Assembly: GCA_014526335.1 (NCBI GenBank)
Contig: JACTAT010000051.1
Span: forward strand, 2,208,411-2,272,410
Reading direction: 5' to 3'
Length of the DNA: 64,000 nt
DNA from: Chrysaora quinquecirrha
Lineage: Eukaryota; Cnidaria; Scyphozoa; Semaeostomeae; Pelagiidae
Positions 1 to 37,759 of this stretch are shown in pieces. The notes beneath the pieces are model-generated. The model worked only from the letters and a program-made list of their open reading frames with translations. It did not search any database and was not told where the DNA came from. Position numbers and translations under genes: made by a program. Within the stretch, counting starts at the first letter, position 1, and each line of letters begins with the position of its first letter.

Positions 1-713
1 TTATCTTTTTTTGTAGCGGGGTTTTGCATCGTTCAATTGTGTCAGAAAATCTTTTGTGATGGAAACTCATCATATTCACCAGCCTTTTAGCGCAGAGTTT
101 CAATTACGTAACCGTTGGCTAGACAATTTTTTCCGAGAAACTTGTACCCTTGGCTGTACCAAAATTATACCCTCTGCTAGACTAATACGCGCAAGATTGT
201 TGGCCCTTAGTCAGAAATTTCAAAGAACGACCTGTTTCTTTTACTCGTTTCTTTAAAAAATGGGTAGGATAAAATTTTTGCTTTCCAAGGCTCCAAAAGC
301 TGAAAGCATGACAATTCTCCATATCAGCATTGCTAAATTTGGTCCCCTTGGTTGGACAGAAATTTAAAAACGTATACCGTTGGCTAGACTTAAAGCCCGA
401 AAAGTATACCCTCTAGCGCGACATATCCACAGGTACCTTTACTATGGAAGAATCTCCCCTCGTGTCGAGACGTTGCAATAAAAGTTTGGAGAAGGCTTAT
501 ATTTAACTGCAGGCCCTAAGAGTTCATCGGCGTCACTGGTTTACTTGAAGTAATGCAATTGGTTTGCAAGTTGTTAAGGACGTTTGCGTTTTTGAGAATG
601 TTGACAGTGTGCGCATGCTCAAATAAGTACTGAATTTGTTCAATTGCTTAAAGACTGCGTCGATAGAATTAGTCTGATATGTATTAAGAGACAAATCGAT
701 TAATAAGCATTAC
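1..713. other. Downstream intron or flank of the astacin gene; no exon seen
   Basis: I see no exon here that continues the astacin frame on the minus strand, so the rest of that gene probably lies left of the window. The stretch has two imperfect copies of a short motif around TTGGCTAGAC (near 115 and 378), each followed about 40-70 bases later by ACCCTCT (near 170 and 408), so part of it may be an old repeat. Nothing else is supported. Confidence 0.4.
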
Positions 714-1506
714 CCAATCTGCTGTCGATAACATAAGGGATTCGTTTTGGCCAATTCCTGTAAGCTGTTGCTCCATAAGTAGGTACACCATCAATAGACA
801 TTTGAATCTGGATTTTCTGCTCTTCATTCAGTTCCATATCTCCTTCGAAGAGATCGCCTGAAAAAGAAACCACATTTATTTCAAAGTCAGCTTTCTGTCT
901 CATCAAACATCAGAAATGTTCTAAAACACGACTTGCTTTGACTAGTTAAGGGCTTAAGCAAGACAATAGCGGGATGGATCCAGGATGAAAATCTATCTGT
1001 TGCAAGGGTTGCTTGTTTGCCCGTGAATCACAAGACTCGGTAACGTATTGGAAGGGTGAAATGTATTAGAAGGGAGAGATGTTCTGCCAATTGATTGATT
1101 CACGTCGATGCTACCATAACCATAGTCATGTAATGCTACATACAAAAGAGTAACTACAGTTTGTAAATCGGCAGAAAACCAAATTGCTAGTAAATTCAGT
1201 CCTCAGGTAATGTTAATCTGCCCAGAAGCTTTAAATCCAATTCAAGATAGATGAATTTCTCAATAAGTTCAGAAGTTCCGAACTTTACATCAAAACGTTT
1301 TAAGGGAAGATGTCAAAAGCTCCTCATTGATTAAATATAGAAGTGTGGATCTTCTCTTTAAGAAGAAATATATACAGAAATTAATGATGATGCAGTAAAT
1401 CAACCCCAAATCAACTAAATGCACATAATACCATACCTTCCTCATCACTACATCTTGCCCATTGAAGGGCGCATAGGAGTAAGAGAACGCAAATCAATTT
1501 ATACAT
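714..1506 (-). CDS. Astacin-family metalloprotease, 5' part (two exons)
   Basis: Astacins are secreted zinc endopeptidases made as zymogens. Exon 1 (1506-1437) encodes a signal peptide, MYKLICVLLLLCALQWARC, and ends at a GT donor in phase 1. Exon 2 (857-714) follows an AG acceptor in the same phase. It encodes a short pro-region with FEGD, the FxGD aspartate-switch motif of astacin propeptides, then NWPKRIPYVIDSRLG, the typical start of the mature catalytic domain (WP..IPYVID). The HExxH zinc motif, Met-turn and any C-terminal domains are not in the window. The start is the only ATG that gives a signal peptide, and a TATA box lies about 85 bp upstream. The family call rests on the pro-region and catalytic-domain start only; subfamily (BMP1/tolloid, meprin, other) cannot be told. 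Confidence 0.78.
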
Positions 1507-1590
1507 CTTGCAGCGAAGTGACAAATTGAAGAATGCTCCTTGATTCTTGACACAGACTTGTTAAAGTGATTCTAAACTTGTCAGTCCCCT

Positions 1591-1598
1591 CTTTTATA
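1591..1598 (-). promoter_or_regulatory. TATA box upstream of the astacin gene
   Basis: On the minus strand the sequence reads TATAAAAG, 85 bp upstream of the astacin start codon at 1506. That spacing fits a short 5' UTR. Position and consensus are the only evidence. Confidence 0.5.
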
Positions 1599-2029
1599 AC
1601 ACTTACAACTCAATCAAGTTTGCGGAGCTGCGCAAACTCTTGAAGTCAATTTGAAAGATAAATTATACAATGTTTGCGTATATTTCACAAAAATCCTACA
1701 ATTATAGCGCAACATCTTGTAAGAAGAGCGTAATTTTGAGAGCTGTGATTTCTGAATTTTTTACAGTAAACATAATTTAATGTTTTTTCGTCGTGTTTTT
1801 TCATTTATATGACTTTTCATTTTCTCACCTGTTTAAAGTTGAATAATTGTTTAATGAAAAATGTAAATGTCTTCGATTTTCAAGGACCCTTCTCAGTTTG
1901 TGAGCAACATGTTTTCTCACACTTTATACTCTTTTATTTGTATTACTGTAAGAAAATTAATGAAATTTCAAAAAATCATATTCTTATTAGCTGCCCAGAA
2001 ACTCTAACTTTCTCACTAATTTGATATTA
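1599..2029. other. Intergenic AT-rich DNA
   Basis: I see no gene. A 71-codon open frame at 1809-2024 has no recognisable product and lies in AT-rich sequence beside a microsatellite. The stretch probably holds upstream flank of the astacin gene. Confidence 0.4.
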
Positions 2030-2093
2030 GCGAACACACTAACTTACGTTTCTTACTAACTAAATAACTAACGAACTAACTAACTAGCTAACG

Positions 2094-2171
<78 letters not shown>

Positions 2172-2783
2172 TTAAATAAGTAACTAACTAACCAATTAAC
2201 TAACTAAATAATTAATTAACTAATTAATTAACTAGCTTACTAACTAACTAACTAACTAGCTAATTAATTATAATTAACTAACTAACTAACTAACCAATTA
2301 GCTAACTAAATAATTAATTAACTAATTAATTAATTAACTAGCTCACTAACTAAGTAACTAACTAACTTAGTAACCAACTAGCTAGCCAACCAACTAACTA
2401 ACCAACCAACTAACTTACTAGATAACTAACTATGTAACTAACTAACTAACTAACTAACTACTGTAACTAACTAACTAACTAACTAACTAATTAATTAGCA
2501 AACTAGCTAACCAACTAACTAGCTTACTAACAAATAAAATAACTTACTAACTAACTAACTAAGTAGCTAATCAACTAACTAACTAAGTAACTAACTAACT
2601 AAACAATTAACTAAGTAACTAAGTAAGTAACTAACTAAGTAACCAACCAACTAGCTATCAAGGGCTATCAAACCAGCAAACTAACTAACTAACTAACCTA
2701 ACTAACTAAACAGTAACCTACTAACTCAATTAACAGTAACTGGTTTGTAACCAACTAACTAACTATCTAACCAACAAAATAAA

Positions 2784-2830
<47 letters not shown>

Positions 2831-2870
2831 ACAGCTAAACTGATTAACAAACTGGTTTGCTAAACTGCAA
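2030..2870. repeat. Degenerate CTAA tetranucleotide microsatellite
   Basis: About 840 bp are dominated by CTAA units (CTAACTAACTAA), purest at 2093-2170 and 2780-2830. They are interrupted by variants such as TTAATTAA, CTAGCTAA and CCAACCAA. Interruptions are denser in the middle, as in an old microsatellite decaying by point mutation. Every frame carries stops, so it is not coding. Confidence 0.93.
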
Positions 2871-3844
2871 AGAATAATAACATTATCAAGTTAGTTATCT
2901 GGTATCTGTGGTACGTGCGTCTCTTCATACGTTTATACGATACAAGGAACTTACTCATCTGAGAATTTCTTAGACCCAACTTTATATATCCCTTCCCCAT
3001 GTTAAAACAACAAATGGTGACTGTATTGTATTGTATAAGTATATTATGTTTAGTGTTGTCAGAACACGGTTGAAATGTTTGAATTTGTCCCTGTGACGTT
3101 CAAGCGAAATATTTCAATGTCATTGCACGGGTCCTCAATAGCCTGCTAGTCCTCAATACCATATGCATGATTTTTCCTGGTATTTTACAATTGCAATCGC
3201 AGCTCAGCGTTAAAAGATCGACCATTCCCGCTATATAAAAGCCGTTTACGATTCGCGCAAATTTCTATTTTAAACACGTCATGGTACATTTATGTTGTAG
3301 GACAATGCTTCCATTTCATGCATTCAGCCCACATGCTGGGAATTTTCGCCAGTATTCTCAGTATTCGTAGCTTCATCAACCTGAATGTTTGCAGATAATT
3401 CTTACATTCTCAAAACTGACCACTGACGGGTAAAGTTTTCAAAATTTCCCAAAAAAGTCCATTCTGCCTAAGCTTTAATTAATGTCACAAAATATACAAA
3501 AGTACCGTTAATTTAACACGCGCTAATTATTGCAGTTCGTTAATTGTGCGCATTAGGCTACCTACTACAGAACGGTATCTACATGAATAATAAAGCCCTC
3601 AATGGATAAGCACGGTTGTGACTTTGACTGAAATTCAAAAGATTTTCAATGAAACAATGAAGATCATGAGATAATCAAGCTGATTTAACTCAAGCGTGGC
3701 TAAAACAGAGAGAATTCGACACAACTTTGTTTGAGAGAGACACGGATAAACTAATCTTTCGAGTAGATTTGACGTCCTAGTGCAAGTTTATAGCAAGTTT
3801 TCAACAGAAAAGATACAAAGGGAAACTAGATAAAACTTGATAAA
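2871..3844. promoter_or_regulatory. Intergenic stretch with a candidate TATA element for the next gene
   Basis: No coding exon is supported. At 3231-3241 the plus strand reads CTATATAAAAG, a good TATA box about 600 bp upstream of the ATG at 3845. It could be a promoter for that gene if a long or spliced 5' UTR lies between; this is inference. Confidence 0.3.
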
Positions 3845-4820
3845 ATGATAGCGTTTCCTGACCACAACTCAAATTTAGGAGATTCGCTGAACTTCCCAGA
3901 ATCAGGATCTGTGAAAAAGAAAGAAGCACTTTCCAATGTTATATTCAGGATAACACAATCATCAGAAAAACTACGATTACAGCAAGAAAGATTGCTTGAA
4001 TTGAATTTTAAATATGAACAACGAATGCAAGAGCTTGAATTCAAAAAAGAGGAACAAATATCAAATAAACTCAGACGGGAAAGGGCGTTTTATAAACGAA
4101 ATGCCTATAATAACTGGTTTGGAGACGATAACAACAAACTACCTGGAATGCCTATGGACGATGCGTATTCTAAAGGCCTTGTTGCTAGGAAAGCAGCGTT
4201 AGATGACAGAAGTCTTAATCATCAGGACCATCAGGATAGTAGTGTTTCTTTTAAAGATAAAGATATTAATGATGATGCAAGAAATGGGCTTAAAATGAAG
4301 GGGAAAATGGATAGAGGAGATGGGGTTTTTGTTTAGAAAGGTGACAGGTATCAGCATTCATGATGATGATGCCGCTCGTGGCACTAATGATGCAGCAACT
4401 TATGGACTCACGAGGAGAGATACTAATCAAAATAATATGACATCGAAATCAGAACAAAGTGTTTTGGCTCAAACAATTATAGACAGAAACAGGCGTTTAG
4501 CAAAATTGTTACGAGCTGCTAAAGAATGGAGTGAAAATTCCAGTGCTTTTATACCAGTAGATCCCAGCTCATATCATATGTGCTCTACACGAAGAAAATA
4601 CAGTGGAAACGACCAGACCAGGATTTTAACGAAGTATTTCAGAGAGAAAAAAGAAATGGAAAAAATAACATCAAAATCAAATGAAAGTTTACCAAAGATA
4701 AGAAATATTAAAAGCAGAATCACAGGTTTATCTGCAACTCCACCTTCAACTGCACAAAAAGAGTCTTTAGAATCCCGAGAAGCAAAACATAACTCGATTT
4801 TACGAAAGAAAGCCTTCTAA
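3845..4820 (+). CDS. Unrecognised intronless gene, about 323 aa, broken by one frameshift
   Basis: Two overlapping open frames (3845-4336 and one open from about 4299 to 4820) look like one protein. The first is coiled-coil-like around residues 28-85 (LRLQQERLLELNFKYEQRMQ), followed by an Asp/Lys-rich stretch. The second is basic, has a helical segment (IDRNRRLAKLLRAAKEWSEN) and ends in a Ser/Lys-rich tail. The frames join without loss if one base is removed from the G4T5 run at 4322-4330, which suggests a sequencing or assembly indel. A real disruption, or an intron ending at the pyrimidine-rich TTTTTGTTTAG before 4337, is also possible. An AATAAA follows the stop by 39 bp. I do not recognise the family and assign no function. 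Low-complexity coil and polar codon use make it plausible but not certain as a gene. Confidence 0.55.
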
Positions 4821-4858
4821 GAATATTAAATTTGAATCGTGAAATTCTTGAAATTTTG

Positions 4859-4864
4859 AATAAA
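4859..4864 (+). terminator. Polyadenylation signal AATAAA
   Basis: A canonical AATAAA lies 39 bp after the stop codon of the unrecognised gene at 3845-4820, supporting a plus-strand transcript end here. Confidence 0.5.
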
Positions 4865-31088
<26,224 letters not shown>

Positions 31089-31463
31089 TACGTTTGGCTT
31101 AAAAACAAGTCTGTTAACGATACCCGTTAAAACCTGGAAAATTTTATAGTTATTAGCAAAAGTCTGTTTAATATGTACATTTTTATTGACAAGTTTAATT
31201 GTATATAATTTTGAAATTGAAGAAATGTTGTTGTTGAAACGAACTCCTTCAATCTTTGGGAGTTGAATTAAAAGTTAAAGCAAAAAAAAGAAGTTAAAAA
31301 GATATTACAAAAGTTTACATTTCAACAAATAGCTATTATCATTATCCATCAACTATATACTTTATTCATTAGAAATATGTAAGTGTCCCATAATATTGTC
31401 CCATAATAATGTCCCATTATAATGTCCCATAATTATGTTCCATAATAAGCTTTTGCTTCATGC
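31089..31463. other. Convergent intergenic gap with polyadenylation signals and a short tandem repeat
   Basis: This separates the 3' ends of pecanex (plus) and the NXPE-like gene (minus). ATTAAA near 31267 could serve pecanex. On the minus strand AATAAA at 31366-31361 lies about 100 bp past the NXPE-like stop. At 31386-31446 a GTCCCATAAT unit repeats five times with variation. The 3' UTRs may overlap. Confidence 0.5.
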
Positions 31464-34400
31464 TTAGGAATTTGCAGTCGTTTCATCAACTCCACTTCCA
31501 GACCCACTTGAGGTATCCGACTGGACTGGTGTTGAAGATTTGATTTTTCTGAAAACTTTTTCTCTTACACATCTCTTGGTTGTTCTAGTTTCGAAATATC
31601 GCTTCAGGATCTTTTCCATTGGTTTGAGAACGGAAACACCAAATTCTTCTGGGGTTTTTGGTTGTTTTGGGGTTGCCCCAGTCATATCAGATATGTCGAT
31701 GGCTGGATACCCTTGAGAACACATCTTCGAAAGTGCATAGGCATTAAATAGCTTTGTTCTCTGCAAAAGAAATATGATTTACGTGTATTGCAAGGCCTAT
31801 GTCAACATTGCTAGCAGTTAGAACTAGTTTGTGACTGCTGTTCGGCAACTTTTGGAACCATTCTATCGCAACTGACTGGGTGATCAGCACGAAAAGTTCC
31901 AGACAGTTTGACATGTTCTGCTTCTGCGAATTATGATATCATGATGAACAAGATAGATTCTCAAATTGTGTGGTTTTGGGTTAAAACTAAAGCTGTTTCC
32001 GAATTGCCAACGTACCACAATTTCTAGTCTGTGGGTCAATCGGTGTATCGGGCCGATACTATCGGCAATAACATAAACAGAAATTCAATTTCTCATTTTG
32101 ACTCTTAAACTAGAAATCTGTTACTTCACAGTATCTTTTGAGTTTATTGGTGTTCAAAACACAATGACAATCTAGCTTCATATCTCTGATTGGCTACTGT
32201 TGATCCATATTTGGGTATGTTCCATCGCAGTCAACTTTTTCGATCACGAGTTTTAATGCTCTGAGAAATGTCAAACAAAAAGAGCTTTGAGCGCAGTATG
32301 TCCATAATGTTTCTAAGCCTATGTTCAAATGCTTTTTATCGCGATTCCAATTTATCTTATAGACTCAAGGCTATAAAGGTTAATGACTGTAAATAAATTT
32401 TCTGTACCTGAAAATTTTGAAAAGCCTTCACTGGGTCTTCACTTGGCTTTTGTAGAGTTGATGTGGTTCTTAATACAGTTTGTCCTTTATAATCTTTAAG
32501 AGTTCTTGTCACCCAGTCGATCATTCTTCTATATGTTGCGAAATTCATTCTTTCCACAAAGGGAAGACCATAATTAAGCAGCAATACGCTCTGTTCGTCC
32601 ATATTTTCACCCCTTACAAGATTTTCAAGCTTTTTCAGCTCAGATTTGACAGAGAAGACTTTCTCTTGGCTTCCTGGAAGTTCATTACGCTGATTTAGAT
32701 CTCCATTATATGTCCTAAGAAGTAGAAAATATTAAACAATTTGAGCCCCTAGACTTGTTTCCTAAGTCCTTATTTCTCATGTCACTTAACCGATGTCGTT
32801 CAAACTGATGAGAGCGTCCAGATATTCAACTCAAATAGCGATAAACAACGGCTCAGGTTATAAGTCTTGGAATCCCCCTCGAAAGCAATCAAAGTGCAGA
32901 ATTTCAAAGCGCAATAAACAGTCACCAGTTGGCACGGCACTCTGTGCGCCACTAAATAGACAGCTTCCGTGGCCTCTGCGGAGGCTCGATACTTACAAAA
33001 GTTTTAAGGCTGCATGCGGGCTACAGCTTTGGCGAATTCTTCTAGTCTAAAGACGAACAAAATGCCACCTGCCAGGAATAACGAAAATAAATTTACTTTA
33101 TGCTTTCGCCTCGCCCTACATGCTGTTTCGAGCCGGATCCGCTAGCGGAGATCTTTTGCGCGAAGAGCTTTTGCGACGAATAATAGAAGTCTTATCGACT
33201 TTGCGTCAGTCGCCATATGTTACGAAAACGTGCCAAGTTTTTCATTCGAAAAATTTCAGAGTACGAAACTGCAACGGCACTTACGTGTGAACATTTTCAA
33301 ACAATCCATCAAAATACTGTTTCTCTGGATGTTTATCCAATATATTTTTAGCAAATGCATCTCCGTAAATGACCATATTTCCATTATGTCTTCGGATGCA
33401 TTCTTTTCCAAAGACCTCTTGTTCTTCTGACCCGGGAATCCTGAGATCTAATAATACGCAAAGTTAGTGTGTGGTTGTTGGGGTCCGTAAGAAGCAGGAA
33501 AAACCTTATGTAGGAATTCCGAAATTCAGGTTCACTACAATGCCGTTTGGGGCCTTTTTAGTTTTGTACAGATAGACCTTACGTTTATTATACGAGTCTT
33601 GTCCCACCCTGAACCCCGTTTGCACGAGAGCAGTTCCACGGTTCACGAACTATTACAGATATAAGTGCCTGTTTCACAGGTCCTGATAAATCTGTAATGT
33701 GCTATTCTCCTATCCGCACTATTTTGGAACTCTATTACAAATGTTCCATTTCAAAGCGTTCGGCACGACTAAATGCAATTTATTCGGGTTTAATATGTGA
33801 CAGGGGCTTTTATGTTATTATTGCCCTCTTGCATCGCATTAGAGGTAGAGAAGCTTTTGAGGTGTCTCATGATTTGTGGAAGCTTTTTCATACAAAGCGA
33901 TTCCTTATACAGCAGTGTTGCTATGGTGAATCGGGTTAACTCGTGCGTTTAAAATTTGGCGGCTATAAATTTTGCCACGCGGTCTGTGCTTATCATTAAA
34001 ACTGAACATGAACTGTGAACGGAGAACGTTTCATGGAGCTTGACAAGCAGATTTTTGTCCCACCCACCCTCCCTGCTTGCTTGGTTTAGGTACTTGCTTT
34101 CTTTTTCACTTTTTTCATGCTTTCGACTAGTGTCCTCGGGCTCTGGTTGTCGGCATGGACATAGTGTGCTGGTCTGCGGAAAAAACTTCGTTTCTTCGTC
34201 AACCCCCCAGAAGCGAAGGGCATTTTGGCATTGGGCTGGCACACTGACCGCCCAATCTGAAGTTCCGATGATGAGAAAAACATCACCAGATCTCAGTTGA
34301 TAGACAATGGTGGCTACACAGCGCTGAGGGACTTCTTTTGCATAGTCAATTGCTATTGCTTCCATGCCGTTATTGCCTTCCCTGGAACAAATATTAATCG

Positions 34401-36279
34401 CTCGATTACTCAGGACCAAAAACTGGAAGTGGTTCCAAATAGAACCTCAGAGCATGTTGTACTCTTCACCTGTGGTGGGTGTATTAGACTTTCTTCGGAC
34501 TTAATTCGGCCCAATAAAGTTCTGTAATCTTATGCCTAAGGGATTCTACCCTGTGAACGAAAGCGATGTGTTTTTCAAGCTACCATGCTCGATTATGACC
34601 CTCTTACCTTCTATAAAAGGTTTCCATGTTTTATTAACCCATCGTCCAAATCCTTGCCAAAGTAAATCACATTTATAATCAGCTCCACATGAATCTTTCC
34701 ATCTGTTTAATTTCTTCTGAATTTCTAAGAAATCAAGAAATGGATTCTAGGAAACGTTTTATTTTACGTCCGATAAGGTTTGATAATCGTTGCGTCTGGG
34801 GTGGAGATTTGTCTTTAGAGCGTTCCCGCCACAACTAGTCTTGTAGGACGTGTATCAAAACTTTGACCAAGGAGACAATTTCAGAGATTTCATTCATTTC
34901 TTTCCTTCTTAACATTCAGTTTAGGTTAAATTCGGTATGAAGGTAGATTATCTAAATCATCGAGTCAATGGGAAGGGGCCACGCCCAACCATTCCTAGGA
35001 TAATGCAATAGCCTTTAAAGGTCGGGAAAGGCCAAATGGACTTATTTTTCCTACTAAAAGCTCAGAAGACAGAAAAGAGGGTTTTGGAGACGGGACACAT
35101 TTCAATCTTTTTCGAAAGTTTATCGAAGTGGAAAGAGATTTCGGGTTGGTGGGGAACAAGATAGCGGAATTTTTTAGAGTTTAGAGGTGCGGAGAATGGA
35201 AGAGGGAAGATTATGCTTCTAGTTCTCTATGAAAGAAAGAACAGAACAGGGAAAGAACAGAAGGAGACTTCCAGTCAACTCTAAGGTCGGTCGATCTGAC
35301 TACTTCTCTCACCTGGCATCGTTGATTTTTCATTCGCTTCAATTTTAAATGATGCTCCATCTCCTCTTATTGGCTGCCACATTTTTCCTTTGCTAAATTC
35401 TTGTTCTCTTCCATCTCGTTTGATTCCTAAGAAAATAAAACTCTAGGTTTAATCTACAGACAGTGGACAGTTGATTCGTCAGATTATTCTTTCACGATTT
35501 TTTGGGGATCTGGTTGCGATCTGTTTTTATTGGAGAACACTAACTGTTCGTAAAGATCGTCTAATAAAATCGTGCGATTCTTACAACCCCTAATCAAGTT
35601 TTCTAGAGATTATTATACATATAACATATATTATAGCAACACTCGTGATGATTATACAGTTGTTATGATCCTGCAGAAACAACACAGGCTTAAAGTAAAT
35701 AAACATAAACATGTTCCACCTTTGGAAGTGCTATGTTACAGCTAGCAATTAAGCTACGTGTATCATAAGGGAATCATAAGCAAGTATCAGAGTAAACCAA
35801 ACCTCTTTTCAGCAGATATTTTGGTGGATCTTTCATTCCTTCGCAAAGTGTCGACTCTAAGTAAACTTTAGCTTTATAAAAGCCAGGTTCCATAGCCATA
35901 AATGTAGCCTCATAAACACCATTTTCAAGATCACTAACAAATGGCGCGATATATGAAGGACCTGTAATGAAAACACGCCAAGTATCGCCGCCAATCGTTT
36001 TTTCTCGTCCCTCCGCCGTACGACTTTGAATCGCGATCTTGCTAAATTCCCCTGTTTTCTTTATATCCATATTCAATATATGACTGTATTTTGGACTGGT
36101 TCTTAAATTATCGTTCCATTTGTTTTACCGAATTCCAAATTGTCTCTACAAGGCCTCAACATTTGTTGCCAGTCCATTCGCTTCCATCTTTCACGACATA
36201 CACTTCGTTGAAAATCATCTAAATATTGAGACGCAATCAGGACCAGTAAATTTGAAAAACAAAATATTCTTATCAACAT
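31464..36279 (-). CDS. NXPE / PC-esterase-like secreted protein, at least seven exons
   Basis: NXPE-family proteins have an N-terminal filamin-type Ig-like domain and a C-terminal PC-esterase-like domain; function is mostly unknown. Exons on the minus strand: 36279-36129 (signal peptide MLIRIFCFSNLLVLIAS), about 36101-35803, 35426-35313, 34746-34608, 33447-33285, 32714-32408, 31760-31464 (stop). The Ig-like domain is in exon 2 (GGDTWRVFITGPS; DLENGVYEATFMAMEPGFYK). The C-terminal domain includes GNMVIYGDAFAKN, NYGLPFVERMNFATYRRMID and the PAIDISDMTGATP block that resembles the AWDMT region of NXPEs. Phases agree at exons 2-3 and 4-7 but not at joins 1-2 and 3-4, so a small exon is missed or an indel is present. 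About 490 aa, near the family length. The tail after the esterase domain is basic then Ser/Gly-rich. The family call is moderate, as similarity is judged from memory of motifs. Confidence 0.65.
33949..34419 (-). other. 156-codon open frame in an NXPE-like intron, unrecognised
   Basis: It lies within intron 33448-34607 on the same strand as the host gene. Its surroundings are somewhat GC-richer than the local average. The translation (for example VATIVYQLRSGDVFLIIGTS) has no motif I recognise. The splice from exon 34746-34608 to exon 33447-33285 is in phase without it. It could be transposon debris, an alternative exon or chance. Confidence 0.2.
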
Positions 36280-37759
36280 GTTTCATTTGATTTCTTCAAA
36301 CCGATAGATCCAATTAGAAATACCGAACTTTAGAGTTCCAGATCTTGTAGACCACTTTACCTGCTGGGTCAAAAGATTATTTACAAAAAACCAGTTGTTC
36401 ATTAAATTCACTATTCGGTCTGCCTCTTGGTCACATGTGACGTCACTCTTCGTAGATGGAATTTACGGTTAAAATATACGAGGAAACCCAGGCTTCAGCA
36501 TTTGCCTTTTTCACTGAAAATGCGGATTTTTACTGTAACAGGATTTCTTCTCTTAGGAAAGACAACAATTCTGCCACGCCAAAACAAGACTGCAAATTGA
36601 GCCAAAATTGCTTTCATAGTTCGCTTTACAAAGCAGAGCTTTGTTACCGATAGTTTCAGTTAATGATTAACTTGAAAGTGTATATTTCTTTGCAAGCCAG
36701 TTAATTTGGACAAACTTAGTAGCGACTCGCATTCTTATTAGAGCTTATCGTATTTTCAGCTTCAAAGCGGTGAGGTTTTTCCATGTTTTTCCAGCAGAAC
36801 ATAAACTATAAGGAGACGACAATTTGACGAAAAAAATTGTTTCTTTGATAGCCAAGGAAAGCTTAGACTAATATATAAAAACGTCTTAAAAACATATATA
36901 GCCATATATAAAATATCTTTACCCTTTAATAGTGTAGAAGTAAGACGTCTTTTTCTTATAAATTTTGGGACATCGCTTTTGTATGCATATGTACAGTTAG
37001 AGTTATATAATAAGGGAGCCGTTTCAAAAGAACATATAAAGCAAGGAGTTTATCGTTCCAGGCAGGTGTCAGACATTTACTTCGTTGTATGCAAAGAACG
37101 TTGTATTAGGGTTCGCTGTATTGGGATAAAACTGTATTCCTACTAAACCAATTTGAGCTTGGCCTCCACCCGATCATAATGATCCCACGATCGTGAACGC
37201 CTAAGAGCAGAGGAGAAGGAATGAGCTCTACTTTCAGGATACTGAAGATGAGCTCTATTGCGATTTATATGCAATCTTCTTCAAAAGAAGGTCATTCTTT
37301 GGGAATCGGCATGATCATCAGATAAAGCACTCGGGGGGCAGTTCACTTCTTGGAATCTCGTACACCCTTTGCTGGGATTTCTTTCATTTTCATAGAAATC
37401 CCTTGTAAATCCTTTTGTTTCAAGAGAAGTCTGGTACACTTTATCAAGGAGCGAATTGCCCCTCGAAAGCACTGCTAAAAAAGTTATCGTTCCGAAGATA
37501 GTCTCATTCTTTTGATATGGAAACCAGGCTAAAGGTGTTAAGTGCGTGTCATCTCTTAAAATCAGAATCGAACGTTTACTCTTAAATTAAAAATTAGCAA
37601 AATACTCTATTTATACTTTTTAAGGGACATATACTCTGAAAATACACTAGACTACACTACACTATACAATAGACAACAATTTTCATCGTTGACGTTCTAT
37701 AGTACCGTCAATATTCTCAAACTGAAACACTCCGAACTTTCAAATACGTACGAAGGTCT
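36280..37759. other. Intergenic, between NXPE-like and ACSF2 genes
   Basis: No gene is supported in these 1.5 kb. The part near 36280 should hold the NXPE-like promoter, and the part near 37700 the ACSF2 3' UTR, since both genes read leftward. Sequence near 37085-37135 (GTTCGCTGTATTGGGATAAA) looks like a piece of a repeat. Open frames of 63-65 codons here show no known product. Confidence 0.4.

Noticed and set aside
37281..37472. 63-codon minus-strand open frame downstream of ACSF2
   Set aside because: No recognised motif, no splice or polyadenylation context; consistent with chance.
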